A stretch of DNA of 64,000 nt, from the NCBI GenBank assembly GCA_002433235.1, contig DJHS01000101.1:26973-90972 (forward strand), written 5' to 3'. The stretch comes from UBA6614 sp002433235. Lineage in GTDB: Bacteria; Verrucomicrobiota; Verrucomicrobiia; Limisphaerales; UBA1100. A program made the position numbers and the translations under genes. Below the pieces are notes generated by a model. That model was given only the letters and a program-made list of their open reading frames with translations, did no database searches and was not told the origin of the DNA. Shown here one piece after another: positions 33,138-41,263 of the stretch (within the stretch, counting starts at the first letter, position 1; every line of letters begins with the position of its first letter).

Positions 33138-33977
33138 TTACGGCGAAGACAAAGGGTAGCCAAGGAGAGCAGCCGTTTGATCCGCAAACGGCTTGTGGGT
33201 GGGAGGCAACACCTTTTTCCAGCGAGCCAAATACTGGCGGGTCGTGAGCGCCTGATCTTTCAACCCCGTGTTCAAGAGTCCGATGGCAGCAAGATGTTTT
33301 GGGTTCCGTTCGATCAATCCATAAAGCTGATAGGAAACGTATTTATAAATTTCCCGGTTGGGATAGCGTTTGCCTAACCGAAGCGCCTTCTCATGCTTGC
33401 GCAGCCATGGGATAAATTCCATCCCCTCGGGCTTGGCATTCTCCTTTTTCAAGTAATTGCCGGCGTAGGAATCGAGGTGCTTCGCATATCCCTTCCAGTT
33501 TGGATAAGGCGGATGGGTCTTCCACTCTTTGGCCATCACCATGATGGCATGATACGAGGCTGCCTCGCAAAAAGCCTCGTTGATCCAGTGGTTGGGCCCG
33601 GCACTGGGTTGATCCTGATTGATGACAATATGCGTGAACTCATGGGAAAACTGGAAGGCAATCTGTGCCCAGCCCCAGCCATCCGAGACGCTAAGCATAA
33701 TGCGCGACTCCCCATTCGGCCCCTTCCGGTCCAGTTGCACGGGATAACCATGATTCGCCTTGGGGATCAGGATCGGCTTGAATTTTCGGTCCGGATAATG
33801 CCGCGCAATTGCCATTGCCGCCGAGTTGCAAACCGCCACAAAATTCTCCGGCACCGTCCTGAAACCCTTCTGCGTAAACCGAATATCCAGCTTGGGAACA
33901 TTGGGTGGAGGATTGTCGCTCCACGCAATAGAACAGGAAAGTAACAACCAAAGGGCCAGGGAAGGTAACGATTTCAT
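33138..33977 (-). CDS. Secreted HExTH metallopeptidase-like protein
   Basis: 279 residues from the ATG at 33977, which opens a Sec signal (MKSLPSLALWLLLSCSIAWS). The zinc motif HEFTHIVINQ lies near residue 115 and a downstream WINEAFCEAASYH offers the third ligand Glu about 20 residues on, a gluzincin-like spacing. Two basic, Tyr-rich segments follow. It differs from the peptidase at 20406 in motif context, so the two are not close paralogues. Substrate unknown. Confidence 0.75.
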   Translation of the reverse strand: MKSLPSLALWLLLSCSIAWSDNPPPNVPKLDIRFTQKGFRTVPENFVAVCNSAAMAIARHYPDRKFKPILIPKANHGYPVQLDRKGPNGESRIMLSVSDGWGWAQIAFQFSHEFTHIVINQDQPSAGPNHWINEAFCEAASYHAIMVMAKEWKTHPPYPNWKGYAKHLDSYAGNYLKKENAKPEGMEFIPWLRKHEKALRLGKRYPNREIYKYVSYQLYGLIERNPKHLAAIGLLNTGLKDQALTTRQYLARWKKVLPPTHKPFADQTAALLGYPLSSP

Positions 33978-34059
33978 CCGATGGGTCATCGCATAAACCG
34001 ATTAGTTTCGCTTTTCAAGATCATATAGTGCCTTCACTTCCGCCTCGCTCAAGGCGCGG

Positions 34060-34500
34060 TTGGTGGATGTTTTTGCGGGGGGATCTTCCTTGGAGGCTTC
34101 GCTCAAATTAGCCTTGGAAGCTATTGTCAATGGGATTGAGCCTGCTGAGCGGGGGGCGGTTTTATTGCTGAATGAGGATCACACGCGGTTGGAATTTCGC
34201 GCGCATTTTCCCGAATATAAACCGGCATTCAGCAGCACGTTAGCCATCAACACCCTGAACAGCGGGTCGGCTTTTGTTTGGAAAAGAGATACGGATGCGG
34301 CAGCTTCATCCTCTATCAAGAGATTGAATATTCAGGGGGGCTTGTATGCGCCGCTGGGTTTTGGGGCCAACAGCCTAGGGGTTGTTTGTGTGGACTCAAC
34401 CCATTCCAGTGCACAATTTTCGGGGGATCATCTGTCAGATTTTGTGAGCATGGCCAAGGTGCTCTCGGTTTCGGTTTGTGCTTCCAAGGAGGATCATTAA
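34060..34500 (+). CDS. Single GAF-domain protein, truncated paralogue of the next gene
   Basis: 146 residues if started at the TTG at 34060 (AAGG eight bases upstream); no ATG is available and the frame is closed at 34003. The domain aligns end to end with the GAF part of the next gene: GIEPAERGAVLLLNEDHTRL versus MEPAERGAVLLLNESHTRL, and GVVCVDST versus GVACVDST. The FHA part is absent, and the similarity already begins at the first codons, so this looks like a duplicate that lost its N-terminal half. It may be a pseudogene or a free-standing sensor domain. Confidence 0.6.
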   Translation: MVDVFAGGSSLEASLKLALEAIVNGIEPAERGAVLLLNEDHTRLEFRAHFPEYKPAFSSTLAINTLNSGSAFVWKRDTDAAASSSIKRLNIQGGLYAPLGFGANSLGVVCVDSTHSSAQFSGDHLSDFVSMAKVLSVSVCASKEDH

Positions 34501-34549
34501 AAACTGGATTTTTCTTTGACACCGCGCGGGGAGGGGCTAGTTTTAAAGC

Positions 34550-35575
34550 ATGCCCGGCATCGAGGTGACGGTTTGTGTGCGAGGCAAGCGGGAGCATTAT
34601 GCCTTTGATGAGGATGAGGTGTTGGTGGGGAGAATGGTGAAAGGGGGTTTCCCGGCATTAATTGTGATGGATGACAAGGTGTCGCGCCGACATGCCAGGA
34701 TTTGGCGGGCGCTGGACGGGTATTGGATGGAGGACTTGGGCAGCACGCATGGGACTTTCAAGGATGGGCATCGGTTGACGATGCCGGCGCGTTTGTGTTC
34801 AGGGGATTGTTTCAACTTGGGAGACTCGGCGCTAACCATTGATCGTGCGGATATTTCCTTGGGGACTGACGGAGGCGAACTAAAGGAGTTGCTGGATTTT
34901 CATCTCGTGAAGGATATTGGAATTTCGGATGAAACGATTGAACTAAGCCCCAGCCTCCAAGCAAAAGTAGTGGCTCAGGAGAGAGCACAAGATGAGGTGG
35001 AAGAGTTGGCTGTTGAGGAGGGGGGAGGTGAGGGGAGAAAATGGACTTGGAGGGATACCGAGAGAACGCGGTTGGCTACCAGAAGTCATTCGTCAGGCTT
35101 GTTTGGGCGATTGGCGGATATTTTTTCGGCTGAGAAACCTTTGGAAGAATTGCTTGAGCTGGCTGTTAAGGCGATTGTGGAAACCATGGAGCCGGCTGAG
35201 CGCGGTGCGGTCTTGTTGTTGAATGAATCGCATACCCGGCTGGAGGTTGGGGCGCACTTCCCGGTGTTTGAGCCTGCGTTTAGCCGCACGCTGGCCCTGA
35301 AAGTCTTGGCGTCCGGGAGGGCATTTACTTGGGAGCGTGATTTAAGCGGGATGACGTCTGACTCAATCAAAATGCTGAATATCTGCGGGGGCATTTACGC
35401 GCCCATTGCCTTCGGCTCCCAGCAGATTGGCGTTGCGTGTGTGGATTCCACCAACCCCAAGGCCGAGTTCACCCATGAAGAGTTGGCTTTGTTTATCAAC
35501 ACTTCACAGGTGCTCGGGGCCTTGATCCACGGCAAGTTGACCGTGGAGCGGAGTGGCGCGCCTAGCGCCGGCTAA
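34550..35575 (+). CDS. FHA-GAF signalling protein
   Basis: 341 residues. An N-terminal forkhead-associated domain (about 1-100) has the phosphothreonine-binding pattern VLVGRMVKGG, VSRRHARI and LGSTHGTFKDG. An acidic linker follows, then a GAF domain (about 185-335) with MEPAERGAVLLLNESHTRL and GVACVDSTNPK. FHA domains dock phosphorylated Thr peptides, so it should act downstream of Ser/Thr kinases; GAF adds a ligand or redox sensor. There is no kinase or output enzyme in the protein. An ECF sigma gene follows after one convergent gene. Confidence 0.85.
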   Translation: MPGIEVTVCVRGKREHYAFDEDEVLVGRMVKGGFPALIVMDDKVSRRHARIWRALDGYWMEDLGSTHGTFKDGHRLTMPARLCSGDCFNLGDSALTIDRADISLGTDGGELKELLDFHLVKDIGISDETIELSPSLQAKVVAQERAQDEVEELAVEEGGGEGRKWTWRDTERTRLATRSHSSGLFGRLADIFSAEKPLEELLELAVKAIVETMEPAERGAVLLLNESHTRLEVGAHFPVFEPAFSRTLALKVLASGRAFTWERDLSGMTSDSIKMLNICGGIYAPIAFGSQQIGVACVDSTNPKAEFTHEELALFINTSQVLGALIHGKLTVERSGAPSAG

Positions 35576-36011
35576 GGGTCGGAATGGTGGGCGATATGGC
35601 GGAGCCCATTTGCAATTGGGGCATGGGGAACTGGATCCGGTTGTATTGGAACGACTGGAAGGCATAAGAGGGGTTTTTCTTCAACATCTCCTGAGCTTGC
35701 TTGTACATCGCCATGGCGCGTTCCTGATTCTGGCGGGCGTGCTCCATGTACTCGTGTTTCCGACGAACCGCAGCCCAATACGCTGCGTCCTGCTGAAACA
35801 TGGAACCCATGTTGCGGGAGACGGATTCCTGCGCCTGCATGGCATTCATCATCATTCGCTGATAGGGGTTCATGTGGTAGTTTCCGCCGTAGTACGAGTA
35901 ACGACTGCTGAATTGGGGTGAGTAACGGCTTTGTGCATTGGCAATGTCCCCAAGAAATGTGCCGAAGGCGGCGAGTCCCAAAAGGGTGATTTTTTTGGCC
36001 CAGAATTTCAT
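35562..36011 (-). CDS. Secreted Met/Gln/Tyr-rich hypothetical protein
   Basis: 149 residues with a clear signal peptide (MKFWAKKITLLGLAAFGTFL then GDIANA). The mature part is low complexity with many Tyr, Met, Gln and Ser (YSPQFSSRYSYYGGNYHMNP) and a helical middle (HARQNQERAMAMYKQAQEML). No family recognised. The 3' end overlaps the convergent FHA-GAF gene by 14 bases. Confidence 0.65.
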   Translation of the reverse strand: MKFWAKKITLLGLAAFGTFLGDIANAQSRYSPQFSSRYSYYGGNYHMNPYQRMMMNAMQAQESVSRNMGSMFQQDAAYWAAVRRKHEYMEHARQNQERAMAMYKQAQEMLKKNPSYAFQSFQYNRIQFPMPQLQMGSAISPTIPTLSRR

Positions 36012-36202
36012 TTTCGTCCTTTTTTAGTTTGTTCACTGCCTGAAGGCAGATTGTTATTCTCATTGGATAGTACTGGGGCTGCCTCGGATTTCTGTCATTT
36101 TCCTGAAATTTTTTTTCATCACCAGAAAGAGTCTGTTTTTGTGGGGATTTGGGTGCTTAGTGGGCTGGACGAAATTGACGGATTGGTGTTAAATCAAAGC
36201 CG

Positions 36203-36826
36203 ATGGAAGCTCCCAAGACAAGGCGGGAACTGCTGGATAAACTCCGGATGACCAGTGTGGCCAAGAAGGATTGGGACGAGTTCTACGAGATTTACTGGAG
36301 GCTGGTTTACAAGGTGGCCACGAACTCAGGTCTGCCCCATGCCGATGCCCAGGACGTTGTCCAGAAGACCTTTATCAAGGTGGCTCAAAATATCGGCAGG
36401 TTTAAATATGATTCCAAAAAGGGGAAGTTCAGGAATTGGCTTTGCCTGATCGCCAAGCAACAGGCGGCGAGTCATTTTCGTAAAATTCCAATTGCGCCCA
36501 TGGTCCCGGGACAGCCGCGGGTGTCATCGGAAACCGAGATTCGGAGAATGCCAGATTCAGCGAGTGACTGGGAGTCCGTTTGGGATGAGGAGGAACGCAG
36601 CCATTTGCTGCATACGGCACTGGAGCGGATCAAGCCCCGGATTAAGCCACAACAATTCAAGATATTCTTGGCTCACTGTGTCAAGGGAATGAGCGTTAAG
36701 GAAGTGCAGGATTTGGTTGGCGTCAGTGCCAACCAAGTGTACTTGGCGAAAAACCGGGTGATGCCGCTCTTTGAGGAGGCGGTAAAGGCAGTGAGCCGGT
36801 TTGGGGCCGAAGGACCGGAGGTCTAG
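36203..36826 (+). CDS. ECF-type RNA polymerase sigma factor
   Basis: 207 residues. Region 2 is seen as DEFYEIYWRLVYKVATNSGL then DAQDVVQKTFIKVAQNIGRF with the WL pair of FRNWLCLIAKQQ. Region 4 lies at about 140-200 (LAHCVKGMSVKEVQDLVGVS, then VYLAKNRVMPLFEEA). The Pro/Val/Ser linker is longer than in classic RpoE, as in planctomycete/verrucomicrobial ECF groups. No anti-sigma gene adjoins it; the nearby FHA-GAF protein hints at kinase-linked control (inference). Its stop codon is shared on the opposite strand with the glyoxalase gene in a CTAG. Confidence 0.87.
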   Translation: MEAPKTRRELLDKLRMTSVAKKDWDEFYEIYWRLVYKVATNSGLPHADAQDVVQKTFIKVAQNIGRFKYDSKKGKFRNWLCLIAKQQAASHFRKIPIAPMVPGQPRVSSETEIRRMPDSASDWESVWDEEERSHLLHTALERIKPRIKPQQFKIFLAHCVKGMSVKEVQDLVGVSANQVYLAKNRVMPLFEEAVKAVSRFGAEGPEV

Positions 36827-37224
36827 TACCCGCTATCGCCGGGGGCTTTTTGGATGAGTTCTATTTCGTAGCCTTCGGGAGCGTCGATGAAGGCGAAGCC
36901 ACCACCGTTGTCTTTCATGTGCGGTCCATCGGAATATTCCACTCCGTGGGCATTGATGTGCTGCTCGAATTCCTTGAGGCTCTCTACCTGGAAGGCGAGG
37001 TGTGTCAGGTCTTCCTGCACCTGCACGCCGCCGCTGCTGGGGTAGGAGCATATCTCGATCTCCTCTTCACTGTTTGGTGTCGATAGAAAAACGAGCTCCG
37101 AACCGCGGGGCGACTTGTGGCGGCGGGTCTCCGTGAGGCCCAGGATTTCCGTATAGAATTTAACAGTCTGCTCAAGGTCGTCGACGCGGTAGCGGGTGTG
37201 TAGCAGCTTGGTCACAATCGGCAT
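36823..37224 (-). CDS. gloA: Glyoxalase/VOC-family lyase, lactoylglutathione lyase-like
   Basis: 133 residues from the ATG at 37224. Two beta-alpha-beta-beta-beta VOC modules are visible: LLHTRYRVDDLEQTVKFYTE then ILGL, and LTHLAFQVESLKEFEQHINA. Metal ligands expected in GloA fit His in LLHTRYRV, Glu in IEICSY, His in LTHLAF and Glu in GYEIELIQK. It would convert the methylglyoxal-glutathione hemithioacetal to lactoylglutathione; glutathione use in this organism is not shown. Confidence 0.85.
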   Translation of the reverse strand: MPIVTKLLHTRYRVDDLEQTVKFYTEILGLTETRRHKSPRGSELVFLSTPNSEEEIEICSYPSSGGVQVQEDLTHLAFQVESLKEFEQHINAHGVEYSDGPHMKDNGGGFAFIDAPEGYEIELIQKAPGDSGY

Positions 37225-37267
37225 GTACGGAGCATGGCCCAAGCCTTCGCCGGGCGCAAGTGGAGGA

Positions 37268-39094
37268 ATGGCTTGCCTTGAACTGCTGGTTGTTGAGGAT
37301 GGGGGCTTGTCCCGATGGTTGTCAGTTTGGTTTTGCGTGGCTGCATTGTGTGTGCAGGTTGGTCTGCATGCAGATGGGGTGCGTTTTCATGGCTGGCATC
37401 CGGAACGACGCGAGATGCTCATCAGCGCGCCAAGAAAAGGCATCCGCCAGCTTTGGGTTGTGTCTGGACCGATGGGCAAACCGAGGCAATTAACCTTTTC
37501 CAATCGGCCGGTATATGAGGCGATGTTTGAACCCATCTCGGGCAAGTGGGTGCTTTTTGCCGCGGGGGAACCAAAGGCTGGGCCGCAACTTTTTCGGGTA
37601 CATGCGGACTCCGAAAAGCCTCTGCCCATTCTGCTTTCCGATGCCAAGCGGCCCTATTCCCACGCGCTCTGGGCGCCCAATGGCCAGCAGGTTGCCTGTC
37701 TTGCGCGTTCGCCGGGAAAGGAGGGGTTGGGGCTTGAGATTTTTAATCCTCTTGCGCCGCGTACGGCCCGGCGGCTGGAGTCGCTGCCGGGAGGCGGTTG
37801 GAGTTTGGAACACTGGGCGGTCAACAGCGGCATGATGCTGATGCGCGAGGAAACTTCTGATGCGGAGAGTTTTCTTTACCTGGCCGATGCCGGCACGGGG
37901 ACGCTGTCGGTGTTGACTCCCAAAGGGCAGGCCAAAGTGGCCCATGCGCACCCGCGTTTTTCGCCGGGAATGGACGCGGTTTATTTTACGTCGGACCGGG
38001 AGAGTGAGTTTCAGCAGTTGTGCCGTCTGGATCTGCGTCGTGGCACTTCGAAGGTGTTGACCGCGAATTTGAAATGGAATGTGGAGGCGTTTGCCGTGGC
38101 GCCCAGCGGAGCACAGGCGGCCGTGGTAGTGAATGCTGCAGGCATTAGCCAGCTTCATTTGCTGGACTTGAAAGGTGGTAAATTGAAACCGGTGGCTGAT
38201 GTGCCGCGCGGAGTCGTGTGCGATCTGCACTGGCGGGGTGGTGGTGAGTTGGGTTTTTCTGTCAGCGCAGCGGATTCCGCGGGTGATGTTTTCTCCCTGA
38301 ATGTCGACAGTCAAAAACTCACACGCTGGACGCGTCATAACCCCAAGGCTCATGCGGCGCCGAGCCTTGGAATCATTCGCGCTTTCGATGGCGAGATTGT
38401 GCCTCTGGTTTACTGGATGCCGGACATGAAGCGCTTTGAGGGACGGCGTCCGGTGCTGGTGGTCCTGCCGGATGGCCCAGGTACGCAGGTGCGGCCATCA
38501 CATCTCGGTCTCCTGACGCCGCTGTTGGAGCGGCATGGGATTGCCGTGGTGAGTCCCAACCTGCGCGGCGCGAGTGGCTACGGCAGCCGGCACCGTGATT
38601 TGGACAATGGCCGGCTGCGGGCCCATCAGGTTCGTGACTTGAATGTTGTTCTGAACTGGATTCGCCAACAGCCTGGCTTGAATGGTGAACGCGTGGCCTT
38701 GTGGGGCAGCAGAGCTGGAGGCAGCCTGGCACTGTTGGCCATGGCGGAGTTCAATGCTTTTATCCGTTGCGGAGTGGTGAAAGATGCGATTCCCAATTGG
38801 CCCGAACACATACAGAATGCGCCGGAATGGCGGCGACCCGCCTTGCGCGTTGAGTTTGGAACAGAGTGGGACGCAAAGACGCGCGCGTTTCTGGAATCCA
38901 TCTCACCGTTGGATGCTGGAGGGGAAAACCTGCGGGCGGTTTCGCCAACAAGTCCCGTGTTGTTGGCTGGCGCAAGCGCGCCGGTGATTGCCAAGGCGTT
39001 GCGGCAAGCGGGTAAAAAGGCGGAGACAGTCGAGGCCGGGGAGCTGGCCGGAGAAGCCGGGAAATTTTTGAAGCAACAACTGCTGGAGGATTAA
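37268..39094 (+). CDS. S9 prolyl-oligopeptidase-like protein with apparent loss of catalytic Asp/His
   Basis: 608 residues from the ATG at 37268; a TTG at 37307 would give a tidier signal peptide (LSRWLSVWFCVAALCVQVG). The N-terminal propeller has PD40-like repeats (HALWAPNGQQVACLAR, HPRFSPGMDAVYFTSD). The C-terminal alpha/beta hydrolase keeps RPVLVVLPDGPG, the ARGxxGYG-like LRGASGYGSRHRD and the nucleophile elbow WGSRAGGSLAL. The segment where S9 enzymes have HGxxDxxVP reads LLAGASAPVIAKAL, and the end lacks the GH motif, so the acid and base of the triad are missing. Probably a pseudo-peptidase or binding protein, exported. Confidence 0.82.
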   Translation: MACLELLVVEDGGLSRWLSVWFCVAALCVQVGLHADGVRFHGWHPERREMLISAPRKGIRQLWVVSGPMGKPRQLTFSNRPVYEAMFEPISGKWVLFAAGEPKAGPQLFRVHADSEKPLPILLSDAKRPYSHALWAPNGQQVACLARSPGKEGLGLEIFNPLAPRTARRLESLPGGGWSLEHWAVNSGMMLMREETSDAESFLYLADAGTGTLSVLTPKGQAKVAHAHPRFSPGMDAVYFTSDRESEFQQLCRLDLRRGTSKVLTANLKWNVEAFAVAPSGAQAAVVVNAAGISQLHLLDLKGGKLKPVADVPRGVVCDLHWRGGGELGFSVSAADSAGDVFSLNVDSQKLTRWTRHNPKAHAAPSLGIIRAFDGEIVPLVYWMPDMKRFEGRRPVLVVLPDGPGTQVRPSHLGLLTPLLERHGIAVVSPNLRGASGYGSRHRDLDNGRLRAHQVRDLNVVLNWIRQQPGLNGERVALWGSRAGGSLALLAMAEFNAFIRCGVVKDAIPNWPEHIQNAPEWRRPALRVEFGTEWDAKTRAFLESISPLDAGGENLRAVSPTSPVLLAGASAPVIAKALRQAGKKAETVEAGELAGEAGKFLKQQLLED

Positions 39095-39954
39095 AAACGG
39101 CCGATGTACGCCTGGCCGTAGGGGTAGGGGGCAGGCTGCGTGTATTTGCCGCCCTCGTGTTCCTCCCAAGCGGTTTGGGCCTCGGGGATGCCACCGGTAT
39201 ACCATTCCGGTTTCCAACCCTCGGCCATGCTCACCTTGCTTACGTGGCCGTCCGCCCACAGGACACAACTGGAGCCGAGGTTCCGATAAATCTCCTGTAG
39301 CGCCAGTTCAGAATTCTCGCGATGAACGCCATCCGGGTTGAAATTTGCGTGGCCCTTGTTGAACGCGTTTTGGTCCTGGCCGAAGGCGTAGCAGGGAACG
39401 TCGCCGTCGCCATCGATCATCGGCTCGGAATGATCATGAGCCCAGATGGTGGTGGCGGGGTACGGGTATGAGTCCAGATCGCGTGCCAAGCCGGTTTTTA
39501 CATCCTGAAAAGTGGCGCCATCATCCGACCACTTGGCGCAAACGCCGTTGAAGCCAAAGTCCACAAACTTGTGCCCATCGGCACGTGATCCGTCGGAGCG
39601 TTCCTCAATCGTGTTCCAAGTCAGCGGCGAATTGAACAATTCCTTGTCTGCGCCGTACTGGTAGCCCCAGTAATGATTCTTGGGATTGCCGTCGGCGGGT
39701 GTGTTCCAGCACCCTCCATCGGAGTGCGGCGCGCCCAGTCCCTCGTTGTTGAGATGATAATCCTTGATGAACACGCCAATGACGCGAAGGTTGTTGACGG
39801 TTCGCTCAATTCGCATTTTCGTGCTCGAGCGGGACAACGAGGGAAGCATGATGGACATGACCACCCCCAAAATCAGGATCACCACTAGCACTTCGATCAG
39901 GGTGAAGCCTGAACGGCGTGTGTGTGGATTTGTTTCAACTTGGTGATCAGTCAC
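39091..39954 (-). CDS. Type II secretion/pilin-like pseudopilin (stand-alone)
   Basis: About 287 residues from a GTG at 39954; an upstream ATG at 40002 would run into the divergent aldolase gene. A short leader ending RRSG is followed by FTLIEVLVVILILGVVMSIM, the prepilin peptidase site and transmembrane helix. The body has an RVIGVFIKDYHLNN helix, then a Gly/Asp/His-rich region and VLWADGHVSKV, the ADGHV motif typical of verrucomicrobial H-X9-DG-like pseudopilins. It is not a close relative of the two fusion pseudopilins. Convergent with the S9-like gene, sharing stop bases in TTAA. Confidence 0.82.
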   Translation of the reverse strand: MTDHQVETNPHTRRSGFTLIEVLVVILILGVVMSIMLPSLSRSSTKMRIERTVNNLRVIGVFIKDYHLNNEGLGAPHSDGGCWNTPADGNPKNHYWGYQYGADKELFNSPLTWNTIEERSDGSRADGHKFVDFGFNGVCAKWSDDGATFQDVKTGLARDLDSYPYPATTIWAHDHSEPMIDGDGDVPCYAFGQDQNAFNKGHANFNPDGVHRENSELALQEIYRNLGSSCVLWADGHVSKVSMAEGWKPEWYTGGIPEAQTAWEEHEGGKYTQPAPYPYGQAYIGRF

Positions 39955-40000
39955 TTTCGTGATTATGTCTGCGCCCCCGGGAAATGTCAGCAACGGAATC

Positions 40001-41065
40001 ATGAAACGCGCGCGTCAATTTGCCAGTGACAACAATGCCGGCATTTGCCCAGAGGCTTGGGCCGCTCTGCAGACCGCCAATTCCGGGCATGCTGCGGGCT
40101 ACGGGGACGACGACTGGACCGCTCGCGCATGCGATCTGGTTCGCGGTGTTTTTGAAACCGATTGCGAAGTTTTCTTTCTCTTCACGGGCTCCGCTGCCAA
40201 TGCGCTGGGGCTGGCAACCATTTGCCGGTCATTCTACAGTATTCTGTGCCATGAGGCAGCACATGTGGAGAACGACGAGTGCGGTGGCCCGGAATTTTTC
40301 AGTGGCGGCGCAAAGGTGCGCTATTTAAAAGGACGCGACGGCAGGCTGACTCCGGCCGCGTTGCAGGCGGCTATCGCCCGACGCACGGACCTACATTTTC
40401 CAAAAACGGGCGCGTTGAGTCTCACTCAGTCGACCGAATTGGGCACGGTTTACACGCCTTCGCAAATCAAGGCATTATGTCGAGTTGCCTGTAAAGCAGG
40501 ACTGAAGGTTCACATGGATGGCGCCCGTTTCGCCAATGCCGTGGCCAGCTTGGGCGTGAAACCCAAGGACATTACCTGGAAGGCGGGCGTTGACCTCCTG
40601 AGCTTTGGGCTCACGAAAAATGGAACCCACGCGGGTGAAGCACTGGTTTTTTTCGACAAGGCACTGGCCGCGGACTTTGATTGGCAAAACAAGCAGGCCG
40701 GTCAATTGGCCAGCAAAATGCGTTTCCTTGCCGCGCCGTGGGTGGGGCTGCTGGAGGATGGAGCTTGGTTGCGGCATGCTGTACATGCCAATCGCATGGC
40801 CCGACGATTGCGGCGTGCATTGAAAGGAATGAGTTTCCTGCACCCCACACAAGCCAACGCTGTGTTCATCGACATGGCACCGGAGTTGAATGCCGCTCTG
40901 CACCGGCGCGGCTGGCATTTTTACACCCTATACGGTGACCGCGATGCGAGGCTCATGTGTGCCTGGGACACTACGGAGGAAGATGTGGATGCATTTGCTG
41001 CGGACATTATGGACTTGGCTGATAAAAAACTGGCTAGCCCCAAGCGTGGCCGAAAAGGTCGTTGA
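40001..41065 (+). CDS. ltaE: Low-specificity threonine aldolase
   Basis: 354 residues from the ATG at 40001. A PLP fold-type I enzyme cleaving threonine or allo-threonine to glycine and acetaldehyde. Seen: FASDNNAGICPEAWAAL, the YGDDDWT motif, the TGSAANALGL loop, HEAAHVENDECGG, the HMDGARFANA Asp, and the PLP-binding Lys in SFGLTKNGTHAGEA. Length matches the family. A basic tail (SPKRGRKGR) ends it. Confidence 0.9.
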   Translation: MKRARQFASDNNAGICPEAWAALQTANSGHAAGYGDDDWTARACDLVRGVFETDCEVFFLFTGSAANALGLATICRSFYSILCHEAAHVENDECGGPEFFSGGAKVRYLKGRDGRLTPAALQAAIARRTDLHFPKTGALSLTQSTELGTVYTPSQIKALCRVACKAGLKVHMDGARFANAVASLGVKPKDITWKAGVDLLSFGLTKNGTHAGEALVFFDKALAADFDWQNKQAGQLASKMRFLAAPWVGLLEDGAWLRHAVHANRMARRLRRALKGMSFLHPTQANAVFIDMAPELNAALHRRGWHFYTLYGDRDARLMCAWDTTEEDVDAFAADIMDLADKKLASPKRGRKGR

Positions 41066-41263
41066 CGGACGCAGGCAATTCATGAATTGCGTCATTTTCA
41101 CGCAAAGCAATTGCTTCCCATTCCTCGCGGATGAAGTAATTTAGGGGGGTATGATAAAAATTTCCATAGATGTCCTTGGCATGTTTCTTGCTTTTAAAAT
41201 GCGTGATGTAGCCGCCAAGCATCAACACCTAGGTCGATTTTTGGCGTTTGAATCAACATTATT

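Noticed and set aside
41034..41228. 64-codon minus-strand frame between threonine aldolase and the second pseudopilin fusion
   Set aside because: Overlaps the aldolase 3' end by 32 bases, no ribosome-binding site, no recognisable motif. The 198-base gap 41066-41263 otherwise shows no feature I can support.
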